The position numbers were made by a program, and so were the translations under genes. This document shows positions 1-10,160 of a stretch of 64,000 nucleotides of DNA, piece after piece. The stretch lies in the NCBI GenBank assembly GCA_019744815.1, contig JAIEUA010000003.1, positions 298,023-362,022 of the forward strand, in the 5' to 3' direction. The DNA is from Phycisphaerales bacterium. Its GTDB lineage: Bacteria; Planctomycetota; Phycisphaerae; Phycisphaerales; UBA1924. Below the pieces are notes generated by a model that did no database searches, was not told where the DNA came from, and saw nothing but the letters and a program-made list of their open reading frames with translations. How positions within the stretch are numbered: the stretch's first letter is position 1; every line of letters begins with the position of its first letter.

Positions 1-1116
<1,116 letters not shown>

Positions 1117-1168
1117 GGCGATTCCTCCCGCTGGAGCGTAGCGGGGTGCGCCGCGGGTCTTCCACGTC

Positions 1169-1375
1169 GAAAGGCATTTCACCGCGGAGGACGCGGAGAA
1201 CGCAGAGCAACGCGGCGGACTGAAAGGCGATTTACCACAGGGATCACAGAGATCACGGAGCAGATACAAGTCTGACGGCTCAACGCGTCGATCGGAGACG
1301 CGGACGGATGCCCTTCGATGTCCCAAAGTCCCGCTCTTTCTCCGTGATCTCCGCGTCCTCCGCGGTGAACTGCCT
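1169..1375. repeat. Intergenic inverted-repeat element (CGCGGAG-type)
   Basis: This spacer between two minus-strand genes holds a perfect 21-bp inverted repeat: 1178-1198 and its reverse complement at 1349-1369, with core ACCGCGGAGGACGCGGAG. A diverged third copy in plus orientation lies at about 1231-1262 (ACCACAGGGATCACAGAG). The units are built from 9-base purine-rich steps (GCGGAGGAC, GCGGAGAAC). Its translations give low-complexity strings such as LCVLRVLRG, typical of dispersed non-coding repeats rather than a gene. Whether it recurs in this genome cannot be seen from one window. Confidence 0.6.
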
Positions 1376-1379
1376 TCCC

Positions 1380-2009
1380 TCACATCCCCGCGATGACATC
1401 CAAAAGCCACGGGGCAAAGGCCGTCTTGTGCAGCATCCCCGGCGTGTCGATCGAGCGGGTCTTGGTGAAGACCGTGGCCCGGATCGTCTCGGCGTCCATG
1501 GTTTCGAGTTCGTTGGCCACGATCGCGTCGACGCGTTTGCGCTCGAGCTTGCTCTTGGCCGACTCCACCAGCCGCTCGCGGGGCTCGAGCGCGAAGCCGA
1601 TGAGCCGCTGCCCCTCGCGGCGGTTGCTCCCGAGTTCCGCGAGCAGGTCCGGGGTGGCCTCCAGTTCCAGGGTCAGCCCCGCCGCGGCCCGCTTGATCTT
1701 GCCGTCGGTCTGGACGAACTTGGGGCGATAGTCCGCCACCGCCGCCGCCATGATGACGACGTCGGCCGAGGGCCCGTGCTCCTTCAGCAGCGCCTGCAGG
1801 TCGGAGGTGGTTCGAAACCGCGACGTCCGCACCCCCGCCGGCGCTTCGGCGCACACCGGGCCCAGCAGCAAGGTGACGTCCGCGCCCCTGGCCAACGCCT
1901 CGCGGGCGAGCGCGATCCCGAGCTTCCCGGACGAGCGATTCCCCAGAAATCGCACAGCGTCGATCGGCTCGTGGGTCGGCCCCGCGGTGATGAGGATGCG
2001 TTGGTCCAT
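1380..2009 (-). CDS. coaB: Phosphopantothenate-cysteine ligase (CoaB), stand-alone
   Basis: CoaB joins cysteine to 4'-phosphopantothenate with a nucleotide triphosphate, the second step of coenzyme A synthesis after pantothenate kinase. The 209-residue protein opens with the family signature ITAGPTHEPIDAVRFLGN followed by RSSGKLG, and has DVVIMAAAVADYRP near residue 95-108 and the conserved KIKR. Most bacteria encode CoaB fused behind the flavoprotein CoaC; only the CoaB half is here, so a separate CoaC is expected elsewhere. The ATG at 2009 is preferred over an upstream ATG at 2063 because the motif begins right after it and the extra residues have no family match. The upstream Shine-Dalgarno (AAAGAG) is weak. 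Confidence 0.9.
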   Translation of the reverse strand: MDQRILITAGPTHEPIDAVRFLGNRSSGKLGIALAREALARGADVTLLLGPVCAEAPAGVRTSRFRTTSDLQALLKEHGPSADVVIMAAAVADYRPKFVQTDGKIKRAAAGLTLELEATPDLLAELGSNRREGQRLIGFALEPRERLVESAKSKLERKRVDAIVANELETMDAETIRATVFTKTRSIDTPGMLHKTAFAPWLLDVIAGM

Positions 2010-2354
2010 GTCGCTCTTTCGATGCCGCTGCGGGCCGGACTCGTCGGATGCCCGGGCGCCCACCGAACTTCCGCTTCCCCCGCACGCCCCCTCGACCTGA
2101 ATGCTACTCTTTCGGACCTTTGCGGCCGTTCGGTCTTGGATGGGACTTTGCCCGAACCGAGAACCCCGCGGCCGCGAAAGGAAGGGGCCACGCCCTTGCT
2201 CGTGGACGGTATCTGTTTGACTCGTGGTTTGGGTCTTCCGGGGAGGGACGCGAGAGAACGATCCCGAGTATCTTCTATTCGACGCGCGGCGTCGAATGTC
2301 TGGCTGTCACTCCCGCGGCCCTTGCCGCGGATTGCTCGCGAGGCTTGATTACGA
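2010..2354. other. Non-coding spacer before pilus locus A
   Basis: These 345 bases separate the divergent coaB and pilB-like genes and should hold both promoters. Frames through it give arginine- and proline-rich strings without family resemblance. I see no convincing -35/-10 pair, RNA structure or repeat. Confidence 0.5.
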
Positions 2355-4082
2355 ATGGCCCGATCGCGAAAGAAACTCGGTGAGATCCTGGCGGAGTGGG
2401 GCGTTGTCAGCAAAGACGCCGTCGAGAAGGCCGTGGCCGGCGCCAAGGGCACCGGCAAGCGCCTGGGCGACGTGCTCATCGAGCAAGGACTCGCCAAGGA
2501 AGAGCAGGTCTCCAAGGCCCTCGCCACCCAGTTCGGTTACGAGTTCTTTGACCCCGCGGCCAGCGGCAACGCGGCCAAGGTCGACTTGAAGCTCATCCCC
2601 GAGGACCTCGTTAAGAAGCATCAGATTCTCCCGCTCAGCAAGGTCAGCGGGCGGCTCAAGCTCGTGGTTCACGATCCGCTCGATCTAGAGCTGGTCGACA
2701 TGCTCCGCTTCCGCCTCAACTGCGAGATCGAGCCCCTGCTCGCCCCACGCTCGGCCATCAAGCGGTTCATCGAGGGCGGCGGCAGCAGCGGTGCGGCGGC
2801 CGCGGCCAAGCCCGATCCGGGCAAGTCGCTGGTCACGTCCTCCATCGACAAATCGGTCGACAAGTCGGTCGACAAGTCCATCGACGTCGCCAGCGAAGAC
2901 GCCCCGATCGTCAAGCTGTGCAACCGCATCCTTGTTGAAGCGGTGAAGATGCGGGCCAGCGATATCCACATCGAGCCGATGGGCGATCGCGTCCGTCTGC
3001 GCTACCGCATCGACGGCGTCTGCATCGAGCGCGACAACCTGCCCAAGCGCATGCAGAACGCGGTGCTCAGCCGCTTCAAGCTGATGTCGGCGATGAACAT
3101 CGCCGAGAAGCGCGTGCCGCAGGACGGCCGCATCAAGATCCCGGTCGACGATGTCTTCGTCGACTTCCGCGTCTCCGCCTGCCCGGCCTACCACGGCGAG
3201 TCGGTGGTGCTCCGTATTCTGCGTCCCGACAGCGTCCGCATCGGTCTGGCCAATCTGGGTTTTGAGGTCGACAACCTCACCCAGTTCAACAAGATCATCC
3301 GTCGTCCCAACGGCATCTTCCTGGTCACCGGCCCCACCGGCTCGGGCAAGACCACCACGCTCTACACCGCGCTCGACATCCTCAACCGCCCCGACAAGAA
3401 GATCATCACCGCCGAGGACCCGGTCGAATACAACTTCGACGGCATCAACCAGTGCCAGGTGAAGGAGCACATCGGCCTCACCTTCAGCTCCATCCTCCGC
3501 TCGATGCTGCGTCAGGCCCCGAACATCATCCTCGTCGGCGAAATCCGCGACAAGGAAGTGGCCGAGATCGCGATTCAGGCCGCCCTGACGGGCCACTTGG
3601 TGTTTAGCACCCTGCACACCAACGACGCTCCCAGCGCGATCACCCGTCTGATCGACATGGGCGTGAAGCCGTTCCTGGTGGCCAGCTCGATCCAGGCCGT
3701 CATGGGTCAGCGCCTCATCCGCATCAACTGCAAGCAGTGCAACGCGCCCTACCCCTTTGAGCAGATGGACCCCAAGTACCTCAAGCTCGTGGGCATCACC
3801 GACGAGGAAGCCAAGAGCGGCAAGCTCATGAAGGGCACCGGCTGCGACAACTGCGTCAGCACCGGCTACCGCGGCCGCCGCGGCATCTATGAGCTGATGC
3901 AGATGAACTCCACGATCCGCGAGCTCGCCTTCAACCTCGCCACCGTCGCCGAGCTGCGGAAGGCCGCCCTCGCCAACGGCATGCGTCCCCTGGTGACCGA
4001 CGGCAAGATCAAGTGCATGAACGGCATGACCACCCCCGACGAGGTCGCCTCGGTGGCCCAGGTCGACGTGGACAACAAGTAA
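2355..4082 (+). CDS. Type IV pilus/type II secretion assembly ATPase (PilB/GspE family), first copy
   Basis: Cytoplasmic hexameric ATPase powering pilin or pseudopilin polymerisation through a GspF/PilC platform. The 575 residues contain an N-terminal MshEN-like domain (about 5-70, with RLGDVLIEQGLAKEEQVSKA), a flexible linker with tandem DKSV repeats (about 165-177), then the ATPase core: Walker A GPTGSGKTT at about 326-334, aspartate box, Walker B LVGEIRD and histidine box. The CxxC...CxxC zinc site (CKQC, CDNC) typical of GspE/PilB is present. MshEN domains in this family can bind cyclic di-GMP, so regulation by that nucleotide is plausible (inferred). It starts locus A; pilT follows after 132 bases. 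Confidence 0.93.
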   Translation: MARSRKKLGEILAEWGVVSKDAVEKAVAGAKGTGKRLGDVLIEQGLAKEEQVSKALATQFGYEFFDPAASGNAAKVDLKLIPEDLVKKHQILPLSKVSGRLKLVVHDPLDLELVDMLRFRLNCEIEPLLAPRSAIKRFIEGGGSSGAAAAAKPDPGKSLVTSSIDKSVDKSVDKSIDVASEDAPIVKLCNRILVEAVKMRASDIHIEPMGDRVRLRYRIDGVCIERDNLPKRMQNAVLSRFKLMSAMNIAEKRVPQDGRIKIPVDDVFVDFRVSACPAYHGESVVLRILRPDSVRIGLANLGFEVDNLTQFNKIIRRPNGIFLVTGPTGSGKTTTLYTALDILNRPDKKIITAEDPVEYNFDGINQCQVKEHIGLTFSSILRSMLRQAPNIILVGEIRDKEVAEIAIQAALTGHLVFSTLHTNDAPSAITRLIDMGVKPFLVASSIQAVMGQRLIRINCKQCNAPYPFEQMDPKYLKLVGITDEEAKSGKLMKGTGCDNCVSTGYRGRRGIYELMQMNSTIRELAFNLATVAELRKAALANGMRPLVTDGKIKCMNGMTTPDEVASVAQVDVDNK

Positions 4083-4100
4083 GGAGAGGCGCTGGGCTCT

Positions 4101-4205
4101 AGGCACTTGGCACTAGGGTCCGGAGTTCGAGTCCGATGCCAAGCGAGCGTGCGTGTCGTATCCGAATGTCTTCCACTAGCGCCCGGCGGCTAGTGCCCAG
4201 TGCCT
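4101..4205 (+). promoter_or_regulatory. Long inverted repeat between pilB-like gene and pilT
   Basis: The arms 4101-4116 (AGGCACTTGGCACTAG) and 4190-4205 (CTAGTGCCCAGTGCCT) are complementary at 15 of 16 positions. The right arm runs into the Shine-Dalgarno of pilT (TGAGG, 4204-4208). A folded mRNA could therefore pair close to the pilT ribosome site. It may equally be a dispersed repeat; no T-run follows, so it is not a simple terminator. Confidence 0.5.
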
Positions 4206-4214
4206 GAGGTTCCT

Positions 4215-5336
4215 ATGTCCACGATGCAGATCGATCGTCTCCTCGACACCGTCGTCAAGCAGGGCGCCAGCGACTTGCACCTGACGGTCGGCCGCCCGCC
4301 CACCATCCGCCTCCACGGCCACCTCCGCAACCTCGCCACCAAGGTCCTCGACTCCGACGACATGGTCTCGCTTATGAAGGCCATCACGCCCGAGCGCAAC
4401 CAGCAGGAGCTCCAGGAAGAAGGCGGCACCGACTTCGGCTTCGCCTACGGCGAGGCGGCCCGTTTCCGCGTCTCGGTCTTCCGCCAGCGCGGCGATCTGG
4501 CCATCGTCCTGCGTCAGATCCCCAACCGCCTGCTCACCTTCGAGCAGATCGGTCTGCCGGCGATCTGCCAGGAACTGATCCGCCGCCCCCGCGGGATGTT
4601 CCTGGTCACCGGACCCACCGGCTCGGGTAAGACCACCTCGCTGGCGACCATGATCGACTTCATCAACATGACCATGGACCGCCACCTGGTCACGATGGAA
4701 GACCCGATCGAGTATTACCACAAGCACAAGAAGTCGATCGTCAACCAGCGAGAAGTCGGCAACGACGTTCCCAGCTTCGCCGAGGCCCTTCGCCGCGTGC
4801 TGCGTCAGGACCCCGACGTCATCCTGGTCGGCGAAATGCGCGACCTGGAGACGATCGAGGCCGCCGTCCGTGCCGCTGAAACCGGCCACTTGGTCTTCGG
4901 CACCCTGCACACGACCGGAGCGGCCAAGACCATCGACCGTCTGGTCGACGCCTTCCCGGTCACCCAACAGAACCAGATCAGAGTGCAGCTCTCGACCGCC
5001 CTGATCTGCGTCCTCAGCCAGCAGCTCCTGAGCCGCGTCGACCAGCCCGGCATGGTGGCGGCGTACGAGTTCCTAGTGGTTACCCCGGCCATCGCCAACC
5101 TGATCCGCGAAGGCAAGACCTTCCGCATCGACTCGGCCATCCAGACCGGCAAGAAGTTCGGCATGCAGCTCCTGGACGACCACCTCTGGTCGCTCTACAT
5201 GGGCGGCAAGATCTCCGCCGAGGAGATGATCGACAAGTCCAAGAACCCCGCCGACCTGCGGGACAAGGTGCACAAGCTCGGACGCACCATCGGCCGCACC
5301 GACCTCGACGAGGACGACGATATCGGCAAGGGTTGA
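4215..5336 (+). CDS. pilT: Twitching motility retraction ATPase PilT
   Basis: PilT drives pilus retraction by depolymerising pilin at the inner membrane. The 373-residue length matches the family. Visible features: N-terminal GASDLHLTVGRPP, Walker A GPTGSGKTT near residues 133-141, Walker B VILVGEMRDLETI, HLVFGTLHT, and the PilT-specific AIRNLIRE-type motif as AIANLIREGKTFRIDSAIQTG. It lacks the GspE zinc site, which separates it from the three assembly ATPases in this window. ATG 4215 is chosen because TGAGG sits 6 bases upstream; an in-frame ATG at 4200 lacks a ribosome site. The acidic C-terminal tail (DLDEDDD) is unremarkable. Confidence 0.95.
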   Translation: MSTMQIDRLLDTVVKQGASDLHLTVGRPPTIRLHGHLRNLATKVLDSDDMVSLMKAITPERNQQELQEEGGTDFGFAYGEAARFRVSVFRQRGDLAIVLRQIPNRLLTFEQIGLPAICQELIRRPRGMFLVTGPTGSGKTTSLATMIDFINMTMDRHLVTMEDPIEYYHKHKKSIVNQREVGNDVPSFAEALRRVLRQDPDVILVGEMRDLETIEAAVRAAETGHLVFGTLHTTGAAKTIDRLVDAFPVTQQNQIRVQLSTALICVLSQQLLSRVDQPGMVAAYEFLVVTPAIANLIREGKTFRIDSAIQTGKKFGMQLLDDHLWSLYMGGKISAEEMIDKSKNPADLRDKVHKLGRTIGRTDLDEDDDIGKG

Positions 5337-5938
5337 GCGGGATTGGGATAGTCAATAATTTCAATGTCGCATCGTCAAGTGCCCTGATTTTCTTGCCTTG
5401 CAAGGGAACTGCCACTTGCACGCCGCGAACCGGTCGGTACGCTGTGCAGCCTCGGACAGAGTGCGGGCGAGCGGCCGACGTCGGTCGCTGTCACGAACTC
5501 TGTCGAGGGCCTCGCCGGTGCTGTGGAGCTGGCGGTCGAACGGTGTTCGTGCGGTTCTTTGCGACGCGTCGATTGGGATGTTGCCGTGGGGGCGATTGGG
5601 TCGAGGGCGTGGGGGTGGTGGGGGGTCCGGGTCTCGTGGGTCGGGTCACTGGACGGGGTGGATGGGCAGGGGTCCGCTTGGGGATGGCGGGGCGACGCGA
5701 CGAGTCACGACGGCCTTGCCGTCCAACGCGACCATGAGCGGTGATGAGGGGATCACCGGCAGCGGCCGCGGCAAAGAACGAACCACCGACGATCAACAGT
5801 TCCCGGACCTTCGCGTGACGACGCGTCGGGTCCAGACAGCTCGGCTTGGCGCACCGCGGCTCGGCCGGCGCATCTGCGTCCCCGGGTCGGAGGTTGGTGC
5901 GTGGCTACTCACGCCGCTTCCTACTGGATGGAGTCCAC
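5337..5938. other. 602-base gene-free stretch inside pilus locus A
   Basis: Reading frames here are low-complexity (Arg/Gly/Pro) and none looks like a protein. It includes a G-rich run around 5590-5660. It separates pilT from the second GspE ATPase, so the downstream operon probably has its own promoter here; I cannot place one. No tRNA or obvious structured RNA was seen. Confidence 0.5.
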
Positions 5939-7672
5939 ATGGCTCTCGACCCCTCGGAAATGAAAGGCCGCAAACTGGGCCGCGTGCTCACCAAGCTGGG
6001 CAAGGTGACCCGCGACCAGGTGCACGAAGCGTTGGCGATCCAGCAGACCCGCAAGGTGAAGCTGGGCCAGCTGCTGGTCGAACTCAACTACTGCACCCAG
6101 CGCGACGTGCTCGAGGCCCTGGCGGGTCAGGCGGGCATGGCGTACGAGTCGCTGGAGGGGTTTGACATCCCCGAGGACATCCGCGATGTGATCCCCGCCG
6201 AGAGCGTCCGCTCCTACGAGGTGATCCCGCTTGAGTACAACAAGACCAGCCGTCGCATCAAGATCGCGATGAAGACGCCGGACAACTTCCGGGCGGTCGA
6301 CGATCTGCGGCTGCTCTTGGGCGGCAACGTGGACGCGGTGGTGGGCGATCCGGCCGCGATCGACGGGCTGATCAAGAAGTACTTCTCCAAGCAGGAGTCG
6401 ATCACCGACGTCGTGAGCGAACTGGCGAGCGACGAGCGGGTGAAGAGCCTGGGCGGCCGCGGCGGCGACGCGCTCGACATCGACGCCCTGATGGAGATGG
6501 CCGGCGACAACCAGGTCATCAAGCTGCTGAACCTGGTGCTGCTGCAGGCCATCAAGGACCGCGCGTCGGACATCCACTTCGAGCCGTTCGAGAACGAGTT
6601 CAAGATGCGGTACCGCATCGACGGCGTGCTGTACGAGATGGTGCCCCCGCCCAAGCAGCTCGGCCCGGCGATCACCAGCCGCGTGAAGGTCATGGCCAAC
6701 CTCGACATCGCCGAGCGGCGACTGCCGCAGGACGGCCGCATCGAGCTGACCATCGGCGGTAACCCGGTCGACCTCCGCGTCGCGGTGCTGCCCACGATGT
6801 GGGGCGAGAGCGTCGTGATGCGCGTGCTTGACCGCAGCAACGTCGAGCTGTCGCTGGACCGTCTGGGCCTGCGCGACGACGACATGACGACCTTCCGGCG
6901 TCTGATCCGCAAGCCCAACGGCATCGTGATCGTGACCGGGCCCACCGGCTCGGGCAAGACCACCACGCTGTACGCCGCGCTCGCGGAGCTCAACGACATC
7001 GAGACCAAGATCCTCACCGCCGAGGACCCGGTCGAGTACGACATCGACGGCCTGTGCCAGTGCCAGGTGAACACCGAGACGGGCACGACCTTCGCGAAGC
7101 TGCTCCGCTCGTTCCTGCGTCAGGACCCCGACGTGATCCTGGTGGGCGAGATCCGCGACCTCGAGACCGCGCAGATCGCCGTGCAGGCCTCTCTGACCGG
7201 CCACTTGGTGCTCAGCACGCTGCACACCAACGACGCACCCAGCTCGGTGGTCCGCATGCTGGACCTGGGGCTCGAGTCGTTCTTGCTGACCGCGACGCTG
7301 GAAGGCATCGTGGCCCAGCGCCTGGTGCGAAAGGTGTGCGCCAACTGCAAGGAGTTCTATCAGCCCTCGGAAGAGGAACTGATGGAGCTCTCGCTCAAGC
7401 CCGAGGACGTGCGGAACCGGCGCTTCGCCCGCGGCAAGGGCTGCGATCGTTGCAACGGCTCGGGGTACAAGGGACGACAGGCGCTCTACGAGATCATGAC
7501 CCTGGACGACGAGTGCCGCGAGATGATCATGAAGAACGCGAGCACCGCGCTCCTGAAGCACCACGCCCGCAAGCGCGGGATGCGGGTGCTCCGCGAGTCG
7601 GGCCTGATGTCCATCTACGACGGCGTGACGACGATCGACGAGGTCGTGCGCGAGACGCTGGCGGACGAGTGA
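5939..7672 (+). CDS. Type II secretion/type IV pilus assembly ATPase (GspE/PilB family), second copy
   Basis: 577-residue assembly ATPase, probably the motor for the pseudopilins encoded just downstream because gspF and the G-H-I-J-K genes follow directly. The N-terminus holds two MshEN-type motifs (KLGRVLTKLGKV and KLGQLLVELNYC) that in relatives bind cyclic di-GMP. The core has Walker A GPTGSGKTT at about residue 334, Walker B VILVGEIRDLET, HLVLSTLHTND, and a CxxC...CxxC zinc site (CANC, CDRC). The ATG at 5939 has GGATGGAG upstream and begins at the expected MshEN start; an in-frame upstream start at 5846 would add an unrelated arginine-rich extension. Confidence 0.93.
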   Translation: MALDPSEMKGRKLGRVLTKLGKVTRDQVHEALAIQQTRKVKLGQLLVELNYCTQRDVLEALAGQAGMAYESLEGFDIPEDIRDVIPAESVRSYEVIPLEYNKTSRRIKIAMKTPDNFRAVDDLRLLLGGNVDAVVGDPAAIDGLIKKYFSKQESITDVVSELASDERVKSLGGRGGDALDIDALMEMAGDNQVIKLLNLVLLQAIKDRASDIHFEPFENEFKMRYRIDGVLYEMVPPPKQLGPAITSRVKVMANLDIAERRLPQDGRIELTIGGNPVDLRVAVLPTMWGESVVMRVLDRSNVELSLDRLGLRDDDMTTFRRLIRKPNGIVIVTGPTGSGKTTTLYAALAELNDIETKILTAEDPVEYDIDGLCQCQVNTETGTTFAKLLRSFLRQDPDVILVGEIRDLETAQIAVQASLTGHLVLSTLHTNDAPSSVVRMLDLGLESFLLTATLEGIVAQRLVRKVCANCKEFYQPSEEELMELSLKPEDVRNRRFARGKGCDRCNGSGYKGRQALYEIMTLDDECREMIMKNASTALLKHHARKRGMRVLRESGLMSIYDGVTTIDEVVRETLADE

Positions 7673-7760
7673 TCGGGTTTCGGATGTCGGAAGTTCTTGT
7701 TTCGATCGACTGATTTGAGCTTTGCTGGTTTGAGATCTGAGTTTTTCTTCGGAGCCTCCC

Positions 7761-9041
7761 ATGCCCACCTTTGCGTACGAAGCGATGAACGACGCCGGGA
7801 AGCCCACCAAGGGCACCATCGAGGCGACGAACAAGGAAGAGGCGATCGCGCGGATCAAGAGCCAGCGGCTCTTCCCGACCAACGTCGCCGAGCAGAAGGC
7901 GAGTAAGAAGGACGGAGCCGCGAAGAAGGCCGCCAAGCCCAAGAAGAAGGGCGGCGGTTTCAGCTTCGGTCGTGTGAAGCAGAAGCAGCTCACCGGCTTC
8001 ACCCGCCAGCTCTCGACGCTGCAGGACGCCGGTCTGCCCCTGCTCCGTTCGCTGCAGATTCTGGAGCAGCAGCAGAAGCCGGGCGCTCTGAAGAACGTGC
8101 TGCTGGGCGTGTGCGAAGAGGTCGAGGGCGGCGCGTCGCTGTCGGAGGCGATGAGCAAGTACCCCAAGGCCTTCGACAAGCTCTACACCAAGATGGTGAA
8201 CGCCGGCGAGATCGGCGGCGTGCTCGACCTGATCCTGCAGCGTCTGGCCGAGTTCATGGAAAAGGCCGAGCGGCTCAAGCGCAAGATCAAGGGCGCGATG
8301 GTCTACCCGATCGTGGTCGTGATCATCGCGGTGCTGATCCTGACCTTCATCATGTGGTTCATCATCCCGAAGTTCGAGGAGATCTTCAAGGACTTCGGCG
8401 TGAAGCTCCCGATCCTGACCACCGTGCTGATGGAGTCCAGCCGCTGGGTGGCGGGCTCGATGCCGGGGCAGACGATCCCCGGCGCGCTCATCGTGCTTCC
8501 CTCGCCGATCATTATCTTCTTCGCCTGGAAGCTCATCCGCGCCAGCGGTCCGGGCAAGGCCGCGACGGACTGGGCGCTGCTTCGCGTGCCGATCTTCGGC
8601 TCGATGCTCCGCAAGACCGCGATCGCCCGCTTCACCCGTACGCTGGGCACCCTGATCGGCGCCGGCGTGCCGATCCTCGAGGCGATCAAGATCACCGGCG
8701 AGACCAGCGGCAACTACGTCTACGAGAAGGCCCTGCTCAAGGTGCACGACTCGATCCGCGAGGGCGAGAGCTTCGCGACCCCCTTGCGCGAGAGCAAGAC
8801 CTGCGACTCGCTGGTGGTCAACATGATCGACGTCGGCGAAGAGACGGGCGAGATGGACAAGATGCTCCTGAAGATCGCGGACAACTACGACGAAGAGGTC
8901 GACGTCGCCGTCGCTTCGCTCGTCAGCCTGCTCGAGCCCTTGATGGTCGTGGTGCTGGGCGGCATCGTCGGCACCATCGTCGTCGCCATGTTCCTGCCCC
9001 TCGTCAGCATGATCCAGTCGCTCCAGGGCGGCGGCAAGTGA
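7761..9041 (+). CDS. Inner-membrane platform protein GspF/PilC, locus A
   Basis: Polytopic inner-membrane protein that couples the cytoplasmic ATPase to pilin extraction. The 426 residues begin with the family start TFAYEAMNDAGKPTKGTIEA, then a lysine-rich linker (about 48-72, AKKAAKPKKK) and two T2SSF domains: LTGFTRQLSTLQDAGLPLLR and IARFTRTLGTLIGAGVPILE. Hydrophobic segments fall near residues 180-200, 235-260 and 395-420. The C-terminal ending PLMVVVLGGIVGTIVVAMFLP is classic. An 88-base spacer separates it from the ATPase gene. The lysine-rich linker is longer than in the copy at 55643. Confidence 0.94.
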   Translation: MPTFAYEAMNDAGKPTKGTIEATNKEEAIARIKSQRLFPTNVAEQKASKKDGAAKKAAKPKKKGGGFSFGRVKQKQLTGFTRQLSTLQDAGLPLLRSLQILEQQQKPGALKNVLLGVCEEVEGGASLSEAMSKYPKAFDKLYTKMVNAGEIGGVLDLILQRLAEFMEKAERLKRKIKGAMVYPIVVVIIAVLILTFIMWFIIPKFEEIFKDFGVKLPILTTVLMESSRWVAGSMPGQTIPGALIVLPSPIIIFFAWKLIRASGPGKAATDWALLRVPIFGSMLRKTAIARFTRTLGTLIGAGVPILEAIKITGETSGNYVYEKALLKVHDSIREGESFATPLRESKTCDSLVVNMIDVGEETGEMDKMLLKIADNYDEEVDVAVASLVSLLEPLMVVVLGGIVGTIVVAMFLPLVSMIQSLQGGGK

Positions 9042-9059
9042 GTTCGTGAGGAGACACCC

Positions 9060-10160
9060 GTGCGAATCGCGATCCCTAAGAAATCCGGATTTACGCTGAT
9101 CGAGCTCCTGGTCGCGATCACCATCATCGCGCTGTTGATCAGCCTGGTGGTGGTCGGCCTGACGTCGGCGCTGCGGTCCGCCAAGAGCGCGGGCGAGAAG
9201 CAGTCCGCGGCGTCGATCAAGCTGGGCGTCGAGCAGTTCAAGCAGGAGTTTGGTTTCCTGCCGCCGCTGGTGCTGCACGATGATCTGGCGTCCCCTCCGA
9301 TCGTTCCGGTCGGCTCGTACTTCGACCCGTCCGTGTCCAACAACGTCCCTGTGGTCAACGTTCTTGGTGGCGGCAAGATATCGAATCCGACCATCAATTC
9401 CTCGTGGTTCCTTGAAGGCTTCATGGGCGACGGGCGGGCCATGACATCGGACGGGCGTCTCAACTCCGGCACCCTCGCGGGTCGGTACGTCGCAGATACC
9501 CGATTCAGCGAGTACTCCCTGGCGTATTACCTCGTGGGAGCGCTCCCGGCTCAGGTGGACGGCGCCGAAGGTCCCGGGTTTACCACGCCCGCGGAGGACG
9601 GGACGTTTGAGACCAAGGTTGATTCGAGATCGACGAGAGTGAAGAACGCGGGAGGCGCGAAGCGGGTGTACTCGCCTCTGGTGGACATCGCACGAGGCAG
9701 CCCCAAGTTGGACGTGAGTCTCAAGGCGAACGTCAACGACCCTTCGTTTCCGGTTCGATACCGGCTGATTGCTCCGAACGGCACTCCTTACAGATACTAC
9801 CGCTGGGCCGCGAGAAAGAAGTTCCCGACCCCGGCTGGGTTCCTGAAATGGGACTTCACGGCTCTCGCGGATGCGCCAGAGGACGAAGCCGATCGGCTCG
9901 GCGTTCCCTCGCTGCTGGGCGATCCACGCGAGAACTCCGAGCTTCGTGGTGCGGAGTTTGCGATCGTGTCCGCGGGGCCCAACGCGTACTTCGGCGACAT
10001 GCCGCTCGAGGCCAAGGCTGATTCCGAGCTGCTCGCGATGCAGGCGGCGGTGGGCGTTCCGGTCGGTATCCCGCCGCAGATCGACGAGAACACGAAGTAC
10101 TTCTTCCTCAAGGCACGGACAGCCGCCCGTCGCGACAACATCGTGGAGGTGGGACGGTGA
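9060..10160 (+). CDS. GspG-like prepilin, large (locus A)
   Basis: Type II secretion pseudopilin, placed first in the pilin block, so likely the major or G-type subunit. A short basic leader ends in KKSG before FTLIELLVAITIIALLIS, giving a canonical prepilin peptidase site with Glu at +5. At 366 residues it is more than twice the usual GspG length; the C-terminal part (YRYYRWAARKKF, FAIVSAGPNAYFGD) keeps a G-type ending pattern. GTG at 9060 follows GAGGAGA. Its stop overlaps the next start by 4 bases, showing translational coupling. Confidence 0.88.
   Translation: MRIAIPKKSGFTLIELLVAITIIALLISLVVVGLTSALRSAKSAGEKQSAASIKLGVEQFKQEFGFLPPLVLHDDLASPPIVPVGSYFDPSVSNNVPVVNVLGGGKISNPTINSSWFLEGFMGDGRAMTSDGRLNSGTLAGRYVADTRFSEYSLAYYLVGALPAQVDGAEGPGFTTPAEDGTFETKVDSRSTRVKNAGGAKRVYSPLVDIARGSPKLDVSLKANVNDPSFPVRYRLIAPNGTPYRYYRWAARKKFPTPAGFLKWDFTALADAPEDEADRLGVPSLLGDPRENSELRGAEFAIVSAGPNAYFGDMPLEAKADSELLAMQAAVGVPVGIPPQIDENTKYFFLKARTAARRDNIVEVGR

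Noticed and set aside
3887..4106. Long antisense frames across all ATPase, pilin and transporter genes (for example 2685-4106 minus, 5921-8179 minus)
   Set aside because: They are rich in Asp, Arg, His, Gly and Val without any family resemblance, and lie over genes with clear motifs. High GC makes such shadow frames expected.
5398..6165. 255-residue plus frame in the gap before the second ATPase
   Set aside because: Composition is Arg/Gly/Ser-rich and non-protein-like, and it runs into the true ATPase start in another frame.
7680..7745. AT-richer spacer before gspF as a mobile or dispersed repeat
   Set aside because: It resembles TTTGAGATCTGAG-type spacer repeats seen in planctomycetes, but no inverted or repeated copy is present in this window to support it.
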